From positions 73,923,138 to 73,987,137 of the forward strand of contig CM043699.1 in the NCBI GenBank assembly GCA_023935145.1: DNA of 64,000 bases, in the 5' to 3' direction. The translations under genes and the position numbers were made by a program. Each line of letters begins with the position of its first letter. Positions within the stretch are counted from its first letter, which is position 1. The notes below the pieces were generated by a model. It did no database searches, had not been told where the DNA came from, and saw only the letters and a list, made by a program, of their open reading frames with translations. The DNA comes from Bretschneidera sinensis (taxonomy: Eukaryota; Streptophyta; Magnoliopsida; Brassicales; Akaniaceae). Below are positions 34,972 through 46,316 of the stretch, in pieces.

Positions 34972-37900
34972 ATGGCTTCAAATTTCTGTGTAGAGAAGTT
35001 TGATGGAAAGGGAGACTTTGCCCTTTGGAAGCGGAAGATCAAGGCTGTTCTAATGCAACAAAAAGTGGACTTGGCTATTGGAGAAGATGATGCTTTTCCA
35101 GTAAGTGTCACGGAGGACCAGCGGACCGAGATGAAGAAGATGGCTTACAACACCATTTTCTTACACATGTCGAATAGTGTCACAAGGGAGTGCGAAGACT
35201 CAGAGGATCCGGCTATCATATGGAAGAAACTAGATGAGTTGTTTCTTACCAAAACTTTTCCTAACAAGATTTATCTTCTTAAAAGAATCTTTGCTTTTAA
35301 AATGGACCCTAGTAAAGAGTTGCAAGATAATCTTGATATCTTTAATAAGCTAGTTCAAGATTTGAATAGCTGTAGCATTATTTTTCCGGATGAACAATTG
35401 GCTGTTATTTTGTTAAATTCTCTTCCTGATTGCTTTGATAACTTGATTAATGCCATTGAGTATGGAAGGGATACTTTGACAAAGAAAATTGTGATCAATG
35501 CCATAAGGGCACATGATTTCAAGGCTAAGATGAAGGAGACATCAAGTGGTGATGGGCTGTTCGTAAAAGGAAGGCCAGCAACTCGAAATGGCAATAGCAA
35601 CCATGGAAATTACCGGGAGAAGTCAAAAGGTAGAGGGCAGAACCATGGGAGATCTCATTCCAAGACAAGACTTAGAGGAGGAAGGAGATGCTTTTACTGT
35701 AACAAGGAGGGCCATTTCAAGAAAGATTGCAAGAAGAGGATATGGGAGAAGAGGAAATGGGAATAGAGGAAAAGCTATACCAATAATGGAGAGGCTTCGG
35801 TTGCCAAAGGAGAACAGCAAGATGATGTGCTTGTTGTGTGCTCAAATATGAGCAGGAGGCAAGGTAGCAGAAAGTGGATTCTTGATTTTGGGTGCACTTA
35901 TCATATGTGCCCTCACAAAGAATGGTTCAAGAATTTCAAAGAGATCAATGATGGAAGGGTCTTCTTGGGGAATGACAATTCTTGCCAAGTGAGAGGGATT
36001 GGAGACATCCAATTGAGGATATTTGATGGACTCACAAGGCTGCTGCGAAATGTAAGATATTTTCCAGATTTGAAGAGGAACTTGATCTCATTGGGGTAGC
36101 TGGATTCTATGGGGTATACATACAAAGTAGAGGGAGGAAAGATCAAGGTGGTCAAGGGATCTTTGGTAGTGATCAAGGCAGCAAGAAACGATGGACTCTA
36201 TGAGATGATCGGAGAGACAGAAATCAATGATCAAGCAGCAATCTTGATGGCTGAGATGGACAAGGCAGCCCTTTAGCACACTCGCTTGGGTCACATGAGC
36301 GAAAAAGGGCCTACAAGTACTTAGCAAAGAAGGTCTACTTGGTGGTGATAAAGTAGAAAAACTGGATTTCTATGAGAGTTGCATTCTTGGGAAGCAACAC
36401 CGGGTCAGCTTCAACACCGGAGTGCACAAGTCTAAAGGGATTCTTGATTACATTCATTCGGACCTTTGGGGACCAGCAAGAACACCAACACAGGGAGGTA
36501 ACTTTTACTTTCTGTCTTTAATTGATGATTATTCAAGAAGAGTGTGGGTTTATTTGCTTAGGAATAAATCTGATGCCTTGAATAAATTTGTTGTGTGGAA
36601 GAAGTTGCTGGAAACTCAAACGGGTAGGGTAGTTAAGGCTTTACGAACCGATAATGGCTTAGAATTTTGCAGTAATGATTTTGATAAATTCTGTGAATTA
36701 AATGGCATTCTAAAGCATAGGACGGTTGTGAAAACACCCCAGCAAAATGGAGTTGCTGAAAGAATGAATAGAATCCTTATGGAAAAAGTTAGGTGTATGT
36801 TAATAGGATCCGGGTTACCAAAATATTTTTGGGGAGAAGCTGTTGCTACAGCTGCATACTTGATAAATAGATCACCCTCTAGAGCTTTAGAGCTCAAGAC
36901 TCCTATGGAGACGTGGAGTGGAAAACCCCCTGAATTAAGCAACCTAAGAACTTTTGGGTGTGCAACATATGCACATCAAAAGGAGGATAAACTTGACCCT
37001 AGATCTAGAAAATGTGTATTTCTAGGATATGGTGATAGGGGTTAAGGGATATAGGTTGTGGTCCTTAGAAAAGAAGGGCATGAAACTGATTATAAGTAAG
37101 GATGTTATTTTTAATGAATTATTATTTCCGTACTTAGAGAAAACTAACCCTGCAGGGGCTAGTGAGCAAACCAAACCGGAAGTTGTGGAGCATCGCATCA
37201 AGGAGAACTAGGTTCAGGTAGAGCAGAGGAGGCAAGAGGGTTCAGACCAGGTAGAGCCCTTGGATGAAGGCCAAACTCAAGAAACTCAAGAAGAGGCTGA
37301 ACAAGAAGGGGTTGATGCAGTAAATGACTACTAGCTCACAAGAGACCGGGGAAGGAGAGTGGTTAGACCTCCTTTGAGATATGGGTTTGCAAATGCTAAT
37401 GTAGCAGCTCCTTGGAGAGAAGGAGAGGTTGAACCAAAAAATTACACGGATGCCATGGAGTATAAGGATTCGTCAAAGTGGCAGCTGGCTATAGAGGAAA
37501 AAATGGAGTCTTTGATGAAGAACAACTCTTGGGAGTTGGTGCCCAAACCTGAAAAACAGAGAGTTGTAGGATTGTAGATGGCTCTACAAGATCAAAGAAG
37601 GGAATAATCCAGGGGATGAAGTCTGATATAAAGCTAGGCTGGTGGCGAAGGGGTTCAAATGAAAAGAAGGCATAAATTTCACCGAAATCTTCTCACCAGT
37701 TGTGAAGTACAAGACAATACGGATAGTGTTAGCATTAGTGGTCCAATTTGATTAGGAAATTAAGAAAATGGATGTGAAGACAGCATTCTTGCCTAGAGAG
37801 CTCGATGAGACCATTTTCATGAGGCAACCAAAAGGTTATGAAGAGGGAAGGCAGGGAGAGTTAGTGTGCAAATTAAAGAAATCTCTCTATGGCCTGAAGC

Positions 37901-38998
37901 AATCACCTAGGTAATGGAATAAGAGGTTTGATTCCTTTGTAATCAGCTTGGGTTTCATAAGGAGCTACTATGATTCGTGCTTGTACTATAAGGGGTAGAA
38001 GGTTGAGGAAATGATGATCATCCTCATTTATGTTGATGACATATTGCTGGTTGGGAGCAGCATGGAGAGGATAAATAAATTGAAGGCTCAACTCAGTGAG
38101 GAGTTTGAGATGAAGGATCTTGGCCATGCACTAAAGATCTTTGGGATGTGTATCATCTGGGAAGGGGAGAGAAACAGATTGAAGATCTCTCAAACCTCCT
38201 ACATAGAGAAGATGATATCTAAATTCTCTATAGAAGATAGCAAACTAGTGAAGGTTCCCCTTGCTGGTCATTTCAAGTACTCCAGCGATCATTGTCCAAG
38301 ATCGGAGGCGGAGAAGAAGGAAATGGAGAAAGTCCCTTACTCTAGTGCTATTGGTTCTGTTATGTACACCATGGTAAGCAGTAGACCCGACATTGCTCAT
38401 GCAATAAGTGTTCTCATCAGGTTTATGAGTAATCTCAAAAAAGAGCATTGGCTTGGGATGAAGTGGTTGCTGAGGTACTTGAAGGGAAGCTCAGAAGTAG
38501 GGCTGGTGTATGAGAAGAGGGGTAATGCCATCTGCCTTGAGGGGTTTGCTGATTCAGACTATGGAGCAGACCGGGATAAAAGGAGATCGATTACCTCCTA
38601 TTTTTTCAACTTAAATGGATGTTGTGTAAGTTGGAAGGCTCAGTTGTAGCCAGTGGTAGCACTCTCAACAACAGAGGCTGAGTACATAGCTGCTACGGAG
38701 GCCATCAAGGAGGCTATGTGGTGCAAAGAGTTGCTTGAAGAGTTGAAGGTACTGGAGGAGCATGTTATGGTATTTTTAGATAGTCAAAGTGTCTTGCACT
38801 TGTGTAAAAACCAGTATTCCATAAGAGGACAAAGCATATGGATGTTCGGTATCATTTCATTCGGGAAAATGTTACAAAAGGATGCATCCATGTGGACAAG
38901 GTTGCCACGGAAGAAAATCCTGCGGACTTGGGTACTAAAGTTCTACCTCTAAGTAAGTTCAATCATTACCTTGAATTACTTAGAATTGGAGTTATTTA
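34972..38998 (+). pseudogene. copia-2 gag-pol remnant
   Basis: Gag (34972-35766) is open for 264 residues with an intact CCHC zinc knuckle (CFYCN then HFKKDC). After a stop at 35764-35766 the protease site at 35884-35892 reads D-F-G. The integrase core (36422-37045) is open and follows a one-base insertion near 36303. More shifts occur near 37035, 37565 and 38805. Stops include TAG at 37753-37755 and 38647-38649, the same positions as in copia-1. RT has YVDDI near 38030. RNase H is frameshifted before KHMDV. Confidence 0.95.
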
Positions 38999-39082
38999 AT
39001 TGGTGACTCAAGATAAGTTTGGATCCCGAAGCTTTCTGCACAATGGTTCAGGTTTTTTGAACACTTAGACAAAGGTAGTGAT

Positions 39083-40141
39083 TGTTGTTATTTTTCTAAG
39101 GTTCAAACAGGTCCAACCATGGTTTGAAAATGGTCAAAGTCCAAACCAAAGATGGAGTATCAAATTTCAGCATGTTAGAAGGCTGTAAACATATGTGTGT
39201 ATCATTTTAGAGTAAGGGAAGGCCATGCGCACTAGTGTGTGCACTTCTGCACACAGGCAGAAAGGTGTGCGCATAGCACCAGCACCTATGGGCCCAGAAG
39301 CCAGCGCCGTGCCCTCCAACGTGTTGTACATCAGGTGTGCACCAGTGCCTAGGTGCCCAGAAGCTAGTGTCATACCCTCCAGCATGTTGCACACCAGGTG
39401 CACACCAGATCCTAGGCACCCAGCACCCAGCGCCGCACCGCCCAGAGACATCACAAGCACACTCTACCCCAGCGCCAAGGCGTGCCCTGTTGAGCATCAA
39501 GGCGCCAGGCACACCAAGGCACACATGGGCAGAATGACTTAGGACTCTCCAAAGTATGTGTGTACAATACTAAAATGCACAACACCACTTGGAGGATGAT
39601 GAAGGGCTAAGATTAAAAGGAGATCATAATCAAAGGGTGGAGATTGATTCACAAGAATGTCCAAGAAGTGAAAGGCTATAAAAGGGGTTCTCAAGCCTCA
39701 TTTTCATATACTACAGAAACATATAGAACAAGAGAAAGTTGTGACATTGTGAGATCAATTGTAAATACAAGAGAGAATTATTTGAGAGACATAAACACAA
39801 GAGGGACTCTTTGTAGTGAGGCTGGTTATAAAGAAGAGAGAGTAGCATAGAGAGAGAGCATTGTAATCTTCTTCCTTCTCTTCTTGGTGTCTTCAAGAAC
39901 TTGGTTTCTTGAAGGGGATTGCTGTAACTTATAAGAACCATTTGAGATAATTCAGAGAGTTCGAAGGAACTCACGGGGACGTAGGCACATTGCCGAACCT
40001 CGATAACAAATTGTTTGTCTTCTTTCTTTCTTTGATTTTCTGTTCTTGTGTTCGATTGCTGAAATTATTTCTAAAAGTCATTCTAGACTTGGGTGTTTGG
40101 AAGATCACCACCTGGACATCTTGTCAAGGTGATTTCCAACA
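39083..40141 (+). repeat. 3' LTR of copia-2
   Basis: It starts TGTTGTTATTTTTCTAAGG and ends GATTTCCAACA. It matches the 5' LTR along its length, including the GC-rich minisatellite (39300-39420), with scattered substitutions and small indels. Confidence 0.9.
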
Positions 40142-40228
40142 CATCCTTTTGATGTGCAAACGCAGCACACCCAAAAGTTCTAAGGTTGTTCAACTCAGGG
40201 GGTTTACCACTCCACATCTCCTCGGGAG

Positions 40229-42429
40229 TCGATTACGCCCAAAGTATAACGTGGTAGTTGTAGCACAGCTTTGGGGTGTCGATTCCACAGAGAAAGTGAT
40301 CTACAAAGAAAAAGTGCAAACCTTAACACGAACGATAACAATCAAGTGAGAAGATATGAAGGATGAAGTAATTGTGCAAATAGATTGAAATATATGATAA
40401 AGAAACAACACGGTTCAGGGAATCCTCCCTAGGTTCGTTTCCTTATTACAATCTTAATTCAATTGTTTTTATCTCGATTGCAAGTTTCACATCCCAAACA
40501 AGCAATCGACAAATATTCAATCAAGCACATGTATAAATCCTAATGTAATTGATATGAATTACTCTTTCGAGTTAAGCACACGTGACCTATCCTATAGATT
40601 TATCAAGAAATGACAATATATCTTTAATGACAATATTGCAGTAATGGACAAACCTAAAAGATAAATCTACCGGACTCAATCATACCCAAACAATGTTACA
40701 TAAGAAAAGCATGACTAGACTTATATGGAGAAGAAAGATACAATCACCAGTTTAAGAGAAAAATATTTTAATTAAATTAAAGAGTAACTCATACAATGTT
40801 TTGATAATAAATCCAAACTACAACTGAATCAATAAAGGAAATAAGAACAACTGCACCTAGGGATTCATCCCTTCGCCTTGCTTGAAGATTAGTTCGTCAT
40901 GAAGTGATGGTTGAACACTTTGATGGAGGAGAGTGTGGTAGCCTTCTTGAGTTTTTTAGACTTCAAAAGATATCTTTTCTAAAACTGAAAGTGATCTATT
41001 TATATTACAAGAGGTTCAAGGATATTCTAGGTTTTAAACAATCATAGTGAAAATTTTGTAAATAATTAATGGATAATATAATAACAAAACAACAAGGTTC
41101 CAGAAATCCTCCCTATGTTCATTTCCCTAATCCTAACTTGATTCAGTTGTTTTTATCTTGATTGCAAGTTTCACATCCCAAACAGGCAATCGGCAAATAT
41201 TCAATTAAAGCGCATGTATAAACCCTAATGTAATTGATATGAATTATTCTTTACTTTCAAGCACACATGACCTAACTTATAAATTATCAAAAGATAACGA
41301 TATATCTAAATGATAATACCACAGCAATGGACAAATCTATAAAAGAGATCTACCGAACTCAATCACACCCAAACAAATACACATAAGAAGAGCATAACTA
41401 GACTTATATGGAAAAGAAGAATGCAATCACCAGACTAATAAGAAATCTACTAATTAAATTAAAGAATAAAACATAACAATGTTTAATGAAAATAATACCA
41501 AACTACAACTGAATCAAATAAAGGAAAATAAGAACAACTACACCTAGGGATTCATCCCTTCGCCTTGCTTGGAGATTAGCCAGCCATGGGGCTCATGTGT
41601 CCTTGAGTTGCCTCCGGCCTCTCAACGATCATCTCCCCCTTGGTAGCAAAAGCTTCGGCGATTCCTTAGCTTGCTCTCCAAAAGTACTTCGGATTCCTCC
41701 TAAGGGCCCTCTGGATTGCTCCTAAAGGGCCTCTGGATTCACTTTCTGATGATCTCAGATGATCTCAGATTCTCCGATGGTCCTTAAAGTTGAAGTGGAG
41801 TGGGTCTTATATAGGCATATACCATGAGTGCAATGTGTTTCCAATCCAATGTGAGATGTGGGATATAGAAATATGTTTCTAACCGATGTGGGATGTGAGA
41901 TTTAAGCCTTCACATGCCCTTCACGTTTAAATCCCGCACAGCCCGCACAGCCTAACCTTTGTCTACTTAAACTGCCATAACTTTCTCTAGAAAAATCATT
42001 TTTATGAATCGTAAAATTCTCCAGAAAATAGACTTCTGGATCTTTCTAAGTATATATGGCTTATCTCTTGGTTCTTCTTGTATCAATACAGTTTAATTTG
42101 CAAAGATGATTGATTTGTATAGGCAATTCTGGCAATTTAGTGAAACTCCTTTCCAGTGCGGGCAGCAGCTGTTGCTCTTTTAAGCTCTCCATCTTGTCCT
42201 TCCGGAAGCATTCCTTCACTCCAGTATGCCTCGAGTCTTTTTGCCTCAAGCAATGATAACTTTTCCTCCTCTTTTGAGCTTAAAGTACCTGAAAATGCGC
42301 TAAAATAGATCAATGATCCAAGAATGATACTTTAGAGTTGTTAACGTATAAAAGTGCAATTAAAACCTAGATCAACCCTAAAATGATAACAATTAAGTAC
42401 TGTTAAGATGCATTTTATGACTCTCATCA
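40229..42429 (-). mobile_element. Gypsy-type LTR L2, with internal ~690-bp duplication
   Basis: On the - strand it opens TGATGAGAGTCATAAAATGC at 42429 and closes GGGCGTAATCG(A) at 40229. It contains TCTGTGGAATCGACACCCC, akin to the L1 end. A module with CATCCCAAACARGCAATCG and CACCTAGGGATTCATCCC occurs twice (about 40400-40905 and 41085-41580). The same module is found in L3 at the window end. No matching target duplication: the left flank is copia-0 and the right flank is an unrelated gypsy LTR, so a rearrangement removed part of its surroundings. Confidence 0.75.
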
Positions 42430-44568
42430 AAAACCTTAGGTAAGTTGTCTATATTTTCATCTTTAACTCTATTAGTCAAGATTCTTTAAGTTTTGTTTCA
42501 AGAATCATGAATTTGAAGTGTATTCAAGAAAAAGTTTGAGGAAAAGTTAGGTTTTTGGTTGAAGAAAAAGGTTTTGTGTTTGGTTGTAAGTTTGAAGCTT
42601 TTAACTTTAGATTTTGTTATGAGTAACGTAGAAATTTGATTCAAAGTCTTAGGAAACTTGTGTTTTAAATGGTTTTGAGAAGGAAAAAGTTTGTTTTACG
42701 TGAGTTTTTTAAGTTAGACCACTAGGTAATCGACGGTGACTCCACAATCGACTGTGCAAGGGATAGAGACTTCAGGTCTCAAGCATAGTCGACTATAAGA
42801 AAGTCTAAGAACCCAATACGATCGACAGTACAAGAGGCAAAAAATCTAAATCCCCAACACAATCGGTTATGCAATAAGACAATTGACTGTGCAACCATGT
42901 TTTTAGGATTTTACACCTTGAATTTCATCTTTCTTTCCAATCTTAAGTCCTTGAAAGTAATTTAAATTTATTATTTGATAATTGTGACTCCTTGATTTGG
43001 ATTATTTGAAGTTTAATTGTTTATGTTTGGACCTTTGATGTTAAACGATGAATCTGTAGGTATAAATGAAGAATGTTCGAAAGGAAAACAATTAATTCAG
43101 AATTAGAACTTGGTTCTCAAGGTGAGTGTCACCTTACTACTAGTAAACATAACAACTTAAAACAAAAATAATAAATTAAAGACTTATAAAAAGATGATGA
43201 GACTAACAATTAAAGCTATTCTAAGAATTAAATGTGAAATGAGGAAAAACATATACTTATATAGATGCGTATATATACATATGTCTACTCATGTAAGTTG
43301 GAGGATATGATACTTATGTATCAATTCTGTATTAGAGTTGGTTGTTGATTATAAAAGTTGGAAAGTTTTTGAGCCGTAATTGCATACCATATTGCATTAA
43401 GCATTGCATGATCCGTTCTAACGAAGGGGAGTGTTGGGTGAGGTCGAAAATGAAATTGAAAGTTGTTTATATGATGATAATGATGATGATGTTGAGAACG
43501 TATGGGTATGTGAGGAGACATCCCCATTGGTTTTGATTAGCCTAATGAGGGGCAAGAAACTTGAAATGAATAAAGATTTGATGAATTGATTTGAATAAAA
43601 GAATAAACTTACATAACATTGTATTGCATCATATTCCATGCATTGAATGACAATATTTATTCAGGATGAGTTGATGGATAGAATTACCTAATAAGGGCAT
43701 GTGATGCATACGGGTTGAGTTACTGAATAAGGGAATGTAATGTGTAATGAGATAAAGATGATAATTTAATTGTGCTTGGAGTGAAACCTGTTGATATACT
43801 TCTCTATGTATATATTTTGTGTATTTGAGATTTTATTTCGAATTATGGTTCATTTATACCTAATGTAAAAAGAAATAATTATGTGAAATTGATTTTGAAT
43901 AAAATTAAACCCTCAAGGGATAAACTACTTGTTTATGGTAACTCCGAGTAATGTGATTACTCGATGAGCTTTCTAGCTCACCCCCTCCCTTTTTAATATT
44001 ATAGGAAAGCCTTTCAAAGATCTTAGATAGTAGGTGAGAAAGCTATGAAGAAGAATAAGTCTTTAGGTGGGTCCACTTGTAAGGCATCCTCACTTATTTT
44101 TTTTGTAGTAGTCATTAGACTATTTTGTACACTTTATAAGTTGTAAACCCTTGGAGGTTGTGTTTCATGAGACACTTTTATAACCTGAAGAATTGTCTTG
44201 GAATTGTATGTTTATGTTTATTTAATGTGCATGTATTATATTATGATTGTTACTTAGCCTTGTTATTATTATCAAATTGTCCAGGTGCTCAGTTCTAGCT
44301 CAGTTCTAAAAAGTAGTGATGTTGTCTTGAGTAGGTTCCGATCAAGATGGGTCATTACATTTTTTGTATCAGAGCTTTAGGTTTAAGATTCTATATATTG
44401 TACGAGTCCAGTGTCGTTGTTTCTAACCGAGTTCTTTCGTGTAGGGTTCGAGGATGCCACGTGGATGGAATAGAGGTAGAGGTAAGGGTGTGGGACGTGC
44501 CCAAAGAAGAAGTAATGTCCTAACCTGGGGGCGTGGATGACCACCTTTACATAAGGTTGAGGTAGATG
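42430..44568 (+). mobile_element. Gypsy (Tekay/Del-like) element G1: LTR, PBS and start of gag
   Basis: The LTR ends at 44359 with GGGTCATTACA. A tRNA-primed site with GTATCAGAGC follows, then a gag start at 44454 encoding MPRGWNRGRGKG, a basic Arg/Gly-rich opening of the kind seen in this lineage. It is broken off at 44568 by element G2. Its LTR has the lineage motif GAGCTTTCTAGCTCACCCC near 43967-43985 and a run of degenerate ATCGACTGTGCAA repeats (42727-42895). The start of the LTR is lost at the L2 junction. Confidence 0.7.
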
Positions 44569-44616
44569 TGTAATACCCATATTTATAAAGTAAGAGTAAA
44601 GAAGTACTTTAATAAA

Positions 44617-44680
44617 TATGACATAAAGTTAAAAATAATATATATATATATATATATATTATTTTTAACTCTATGTCATA
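44617..44680. repeat. Near-perfect hairpin in the G2 LTR
   Basis: Thirty-base arms (44617-44646 and 44651-44680), reading TATGACATAAAGTTAAAAAT and on, pair with one mismatch around a 4-base AT loop. The centre is an AT dinucleotide run. Confidence 0.95.
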
Positions 44681-45215
44681 TATATACATATATATATATG
44701 CGAAAAGTCCAATTTGAATAAAAAAATTTCTTTTGAAAAAAAAAATGGACGCATGGGGGCGTAGTTACAAAGAAAAAAAAATTTGGACGTCCAGGACGTC
44801 CAACAAAAGAAAATAAAAATAATAATAATAATAATATATTTTTTTAAAAAAAATAAAAGACGAAAATGTGGCAGCAAGTGCCAACCTGCTGCCAAGTTAA
44901 ATTTGAGGGTTTTTGCGTGTCATACAAGTGTGTTGGGTAGTAAAAACGTGGCAGCTTGGAAATTGGATGGAGGAAGCAGCTGAAGAAAAAAAATATGGTA
45001 TATATATATGAGTTAAGTAAATTCGTTTAGTTTTCTTTTTATTACTCATTTTCTTTAAACACTTGGGGACCCAAAGAAAGATTAAAAGAGCAAAATTTCG
45101 AAGGGGTTTACTGCTGAATTTCATAGAGAATCACAAGAAGCTATCAGAAAAGCAAAAGGTAATAATATAGTGTTTATTTTTGAATTTTTAGCATTCATGA
45201 AATTTTCCCGAATTA

Positions 45216-46063
45216 TGTTGGTGTTTGTCAAAGGTTTAAACAAGGTTTGAAGAGGTTCAACATTAGGTCTTAGCGCCTCAGCCTGGGGTGAGCGTGCCTT
45301 GGCCTCCAAGAACTCCAGAAGATTGGAGAAGGGCTGTGTGCAGCGGCCTGGCCCTGTGCGCCGCGGCTCAGCCACTCTATGCCGCGACCTCCAGCAAGAT
45401 TGATAAATGGTGTGGTTTCAGCCCTCTTCAGGAAGGCACACCTGATGCTTTTGCTTCAGCCTTTTGAAAGGTGTGTGAGGGCATGTTCAAAACACACATG
45501 ATCACTAAGGATTAATGAAGGGCTATGGTTGATTGGTCCTCAAGATCTAAGGGTGGATATTGACCTTCAAGATTGGTCAAAAAGTGGTGCACTATATAAA
45601 GGGTCACCTAGCTTCAATCTCAACAAGTGTGAAACAAATTGTAAACACAAGTGATCATCATACAAGAGAATTCAAGTGCAAATGTGTGAGTGTAAAGACA
45701 CAAAACAAAGGAGAGGCACTAGAATATATCTAAAAAAAAGCGGTTGATTGTAAAGAGAGAATAATATAGATTGGGTAGAGAGCTTTGTAATAGTTCTTAT
45801 CACTTTCTTTCTTCTCTTCTTTGGCTCTTCAAGAACTTGAGATTCTTGAAGGGGTGTTGCTGAAATCTGTAAGAACTCAGTGATTTAGTGCAGAGAGTTC
45901 AGAGAAACTCACGGGGACGTAGGCTATTACCAAACCTCGATAATAATTGCTGTGTTCTTTCTTTTCTTTGATTTATGCTTCTGTTTCCTACTCATTACAA
46001 GTCACTCTAGACTTGGGTGTTTGGAAGATCACCACCTAAGCATCTTGAGGTGATTTCCCAACA
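45216..46063 (+). repeat. 5' LTR of copia-3
   Basis: It starts TGTTGGTGTTTGTCAAAGG and ends GATTTCCCAACA. The promoter box CACTATATAAAGGGTCA lies near 45589-45605. Its GC-rich section resembles those of copia-4 more than copia-2. Confidence 0.9.
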
Positions 46064-46316
46064 GTGGTATCAGAGCCAGAGGAGCTTTGGACAGCGGGTA
46101 TCAGAGCAAGAACAGAAGGTATCGGAGAAAGACTCCAAGAATCAAAGATCAAACTTCTTGGGTGATTCAAGAACGGTGTTGGGATCAAGATCTGATCGTG
46201 TTCTTGAGGGTGATTCAAAAATGGTATTAAGATCTATCTTTGATCGCGTTTTTGTGATTTAGAAGTTTGGGAAAACAATTATGGGTGCTACATAAATCTA
46301 GGATTTTCTCCGCAAG

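Larger units (their letters stand above)
33703..40141 (+). mobile_element. copia-2: full-length Tnt1-like Ty1/copia element, defective
   Basis: The 5' LTR is 33703-34730 and the 3' LTR 39083-40141. Target duplications are CATCT (33698-33702) and CATCC (40142-40146), differing at one base. The primer-binding site at 34731 is GTGGTATCAGAGC. It is inserted in the integrase part of copia-0. When it is removed, the copia-0 sequence rejoins as TTTATCATC/CTTTTGATGTG, as in the other reversed copies. Confidence 0.95.
21379..40228 (-). mobile_element. copia-0: oldest Tnt1-like Ty1/copia copy, split by three insertions
   Basis: Its pieces are 21379-22287, 30011-33702 and 40142-40228, read on the - strand. 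They comprise a 3' LTR, the 3' internal end, RNase H, part of reverse transcriptase (RT), the linker and the start of the integrase C-terminal region. A gypsy solo LTR (22288-30005) and copia-2 (33703-40141) are inserted in it with target duplications. Beyond 40228 it is cut by another gypsy LTR, so protease, gag and the 5' LTR are missing. Internal deletions in RT and RNase H and the triplication at 29395-32584 add to the damage. Confidence 0.85.

Noticed and set aside
45121..45375. Minus-strand frame with Pro/Arg-rich sequence
   Set aside because: It covers the start of the copia-3 LTR and its flank. There is no independent support for a gene.
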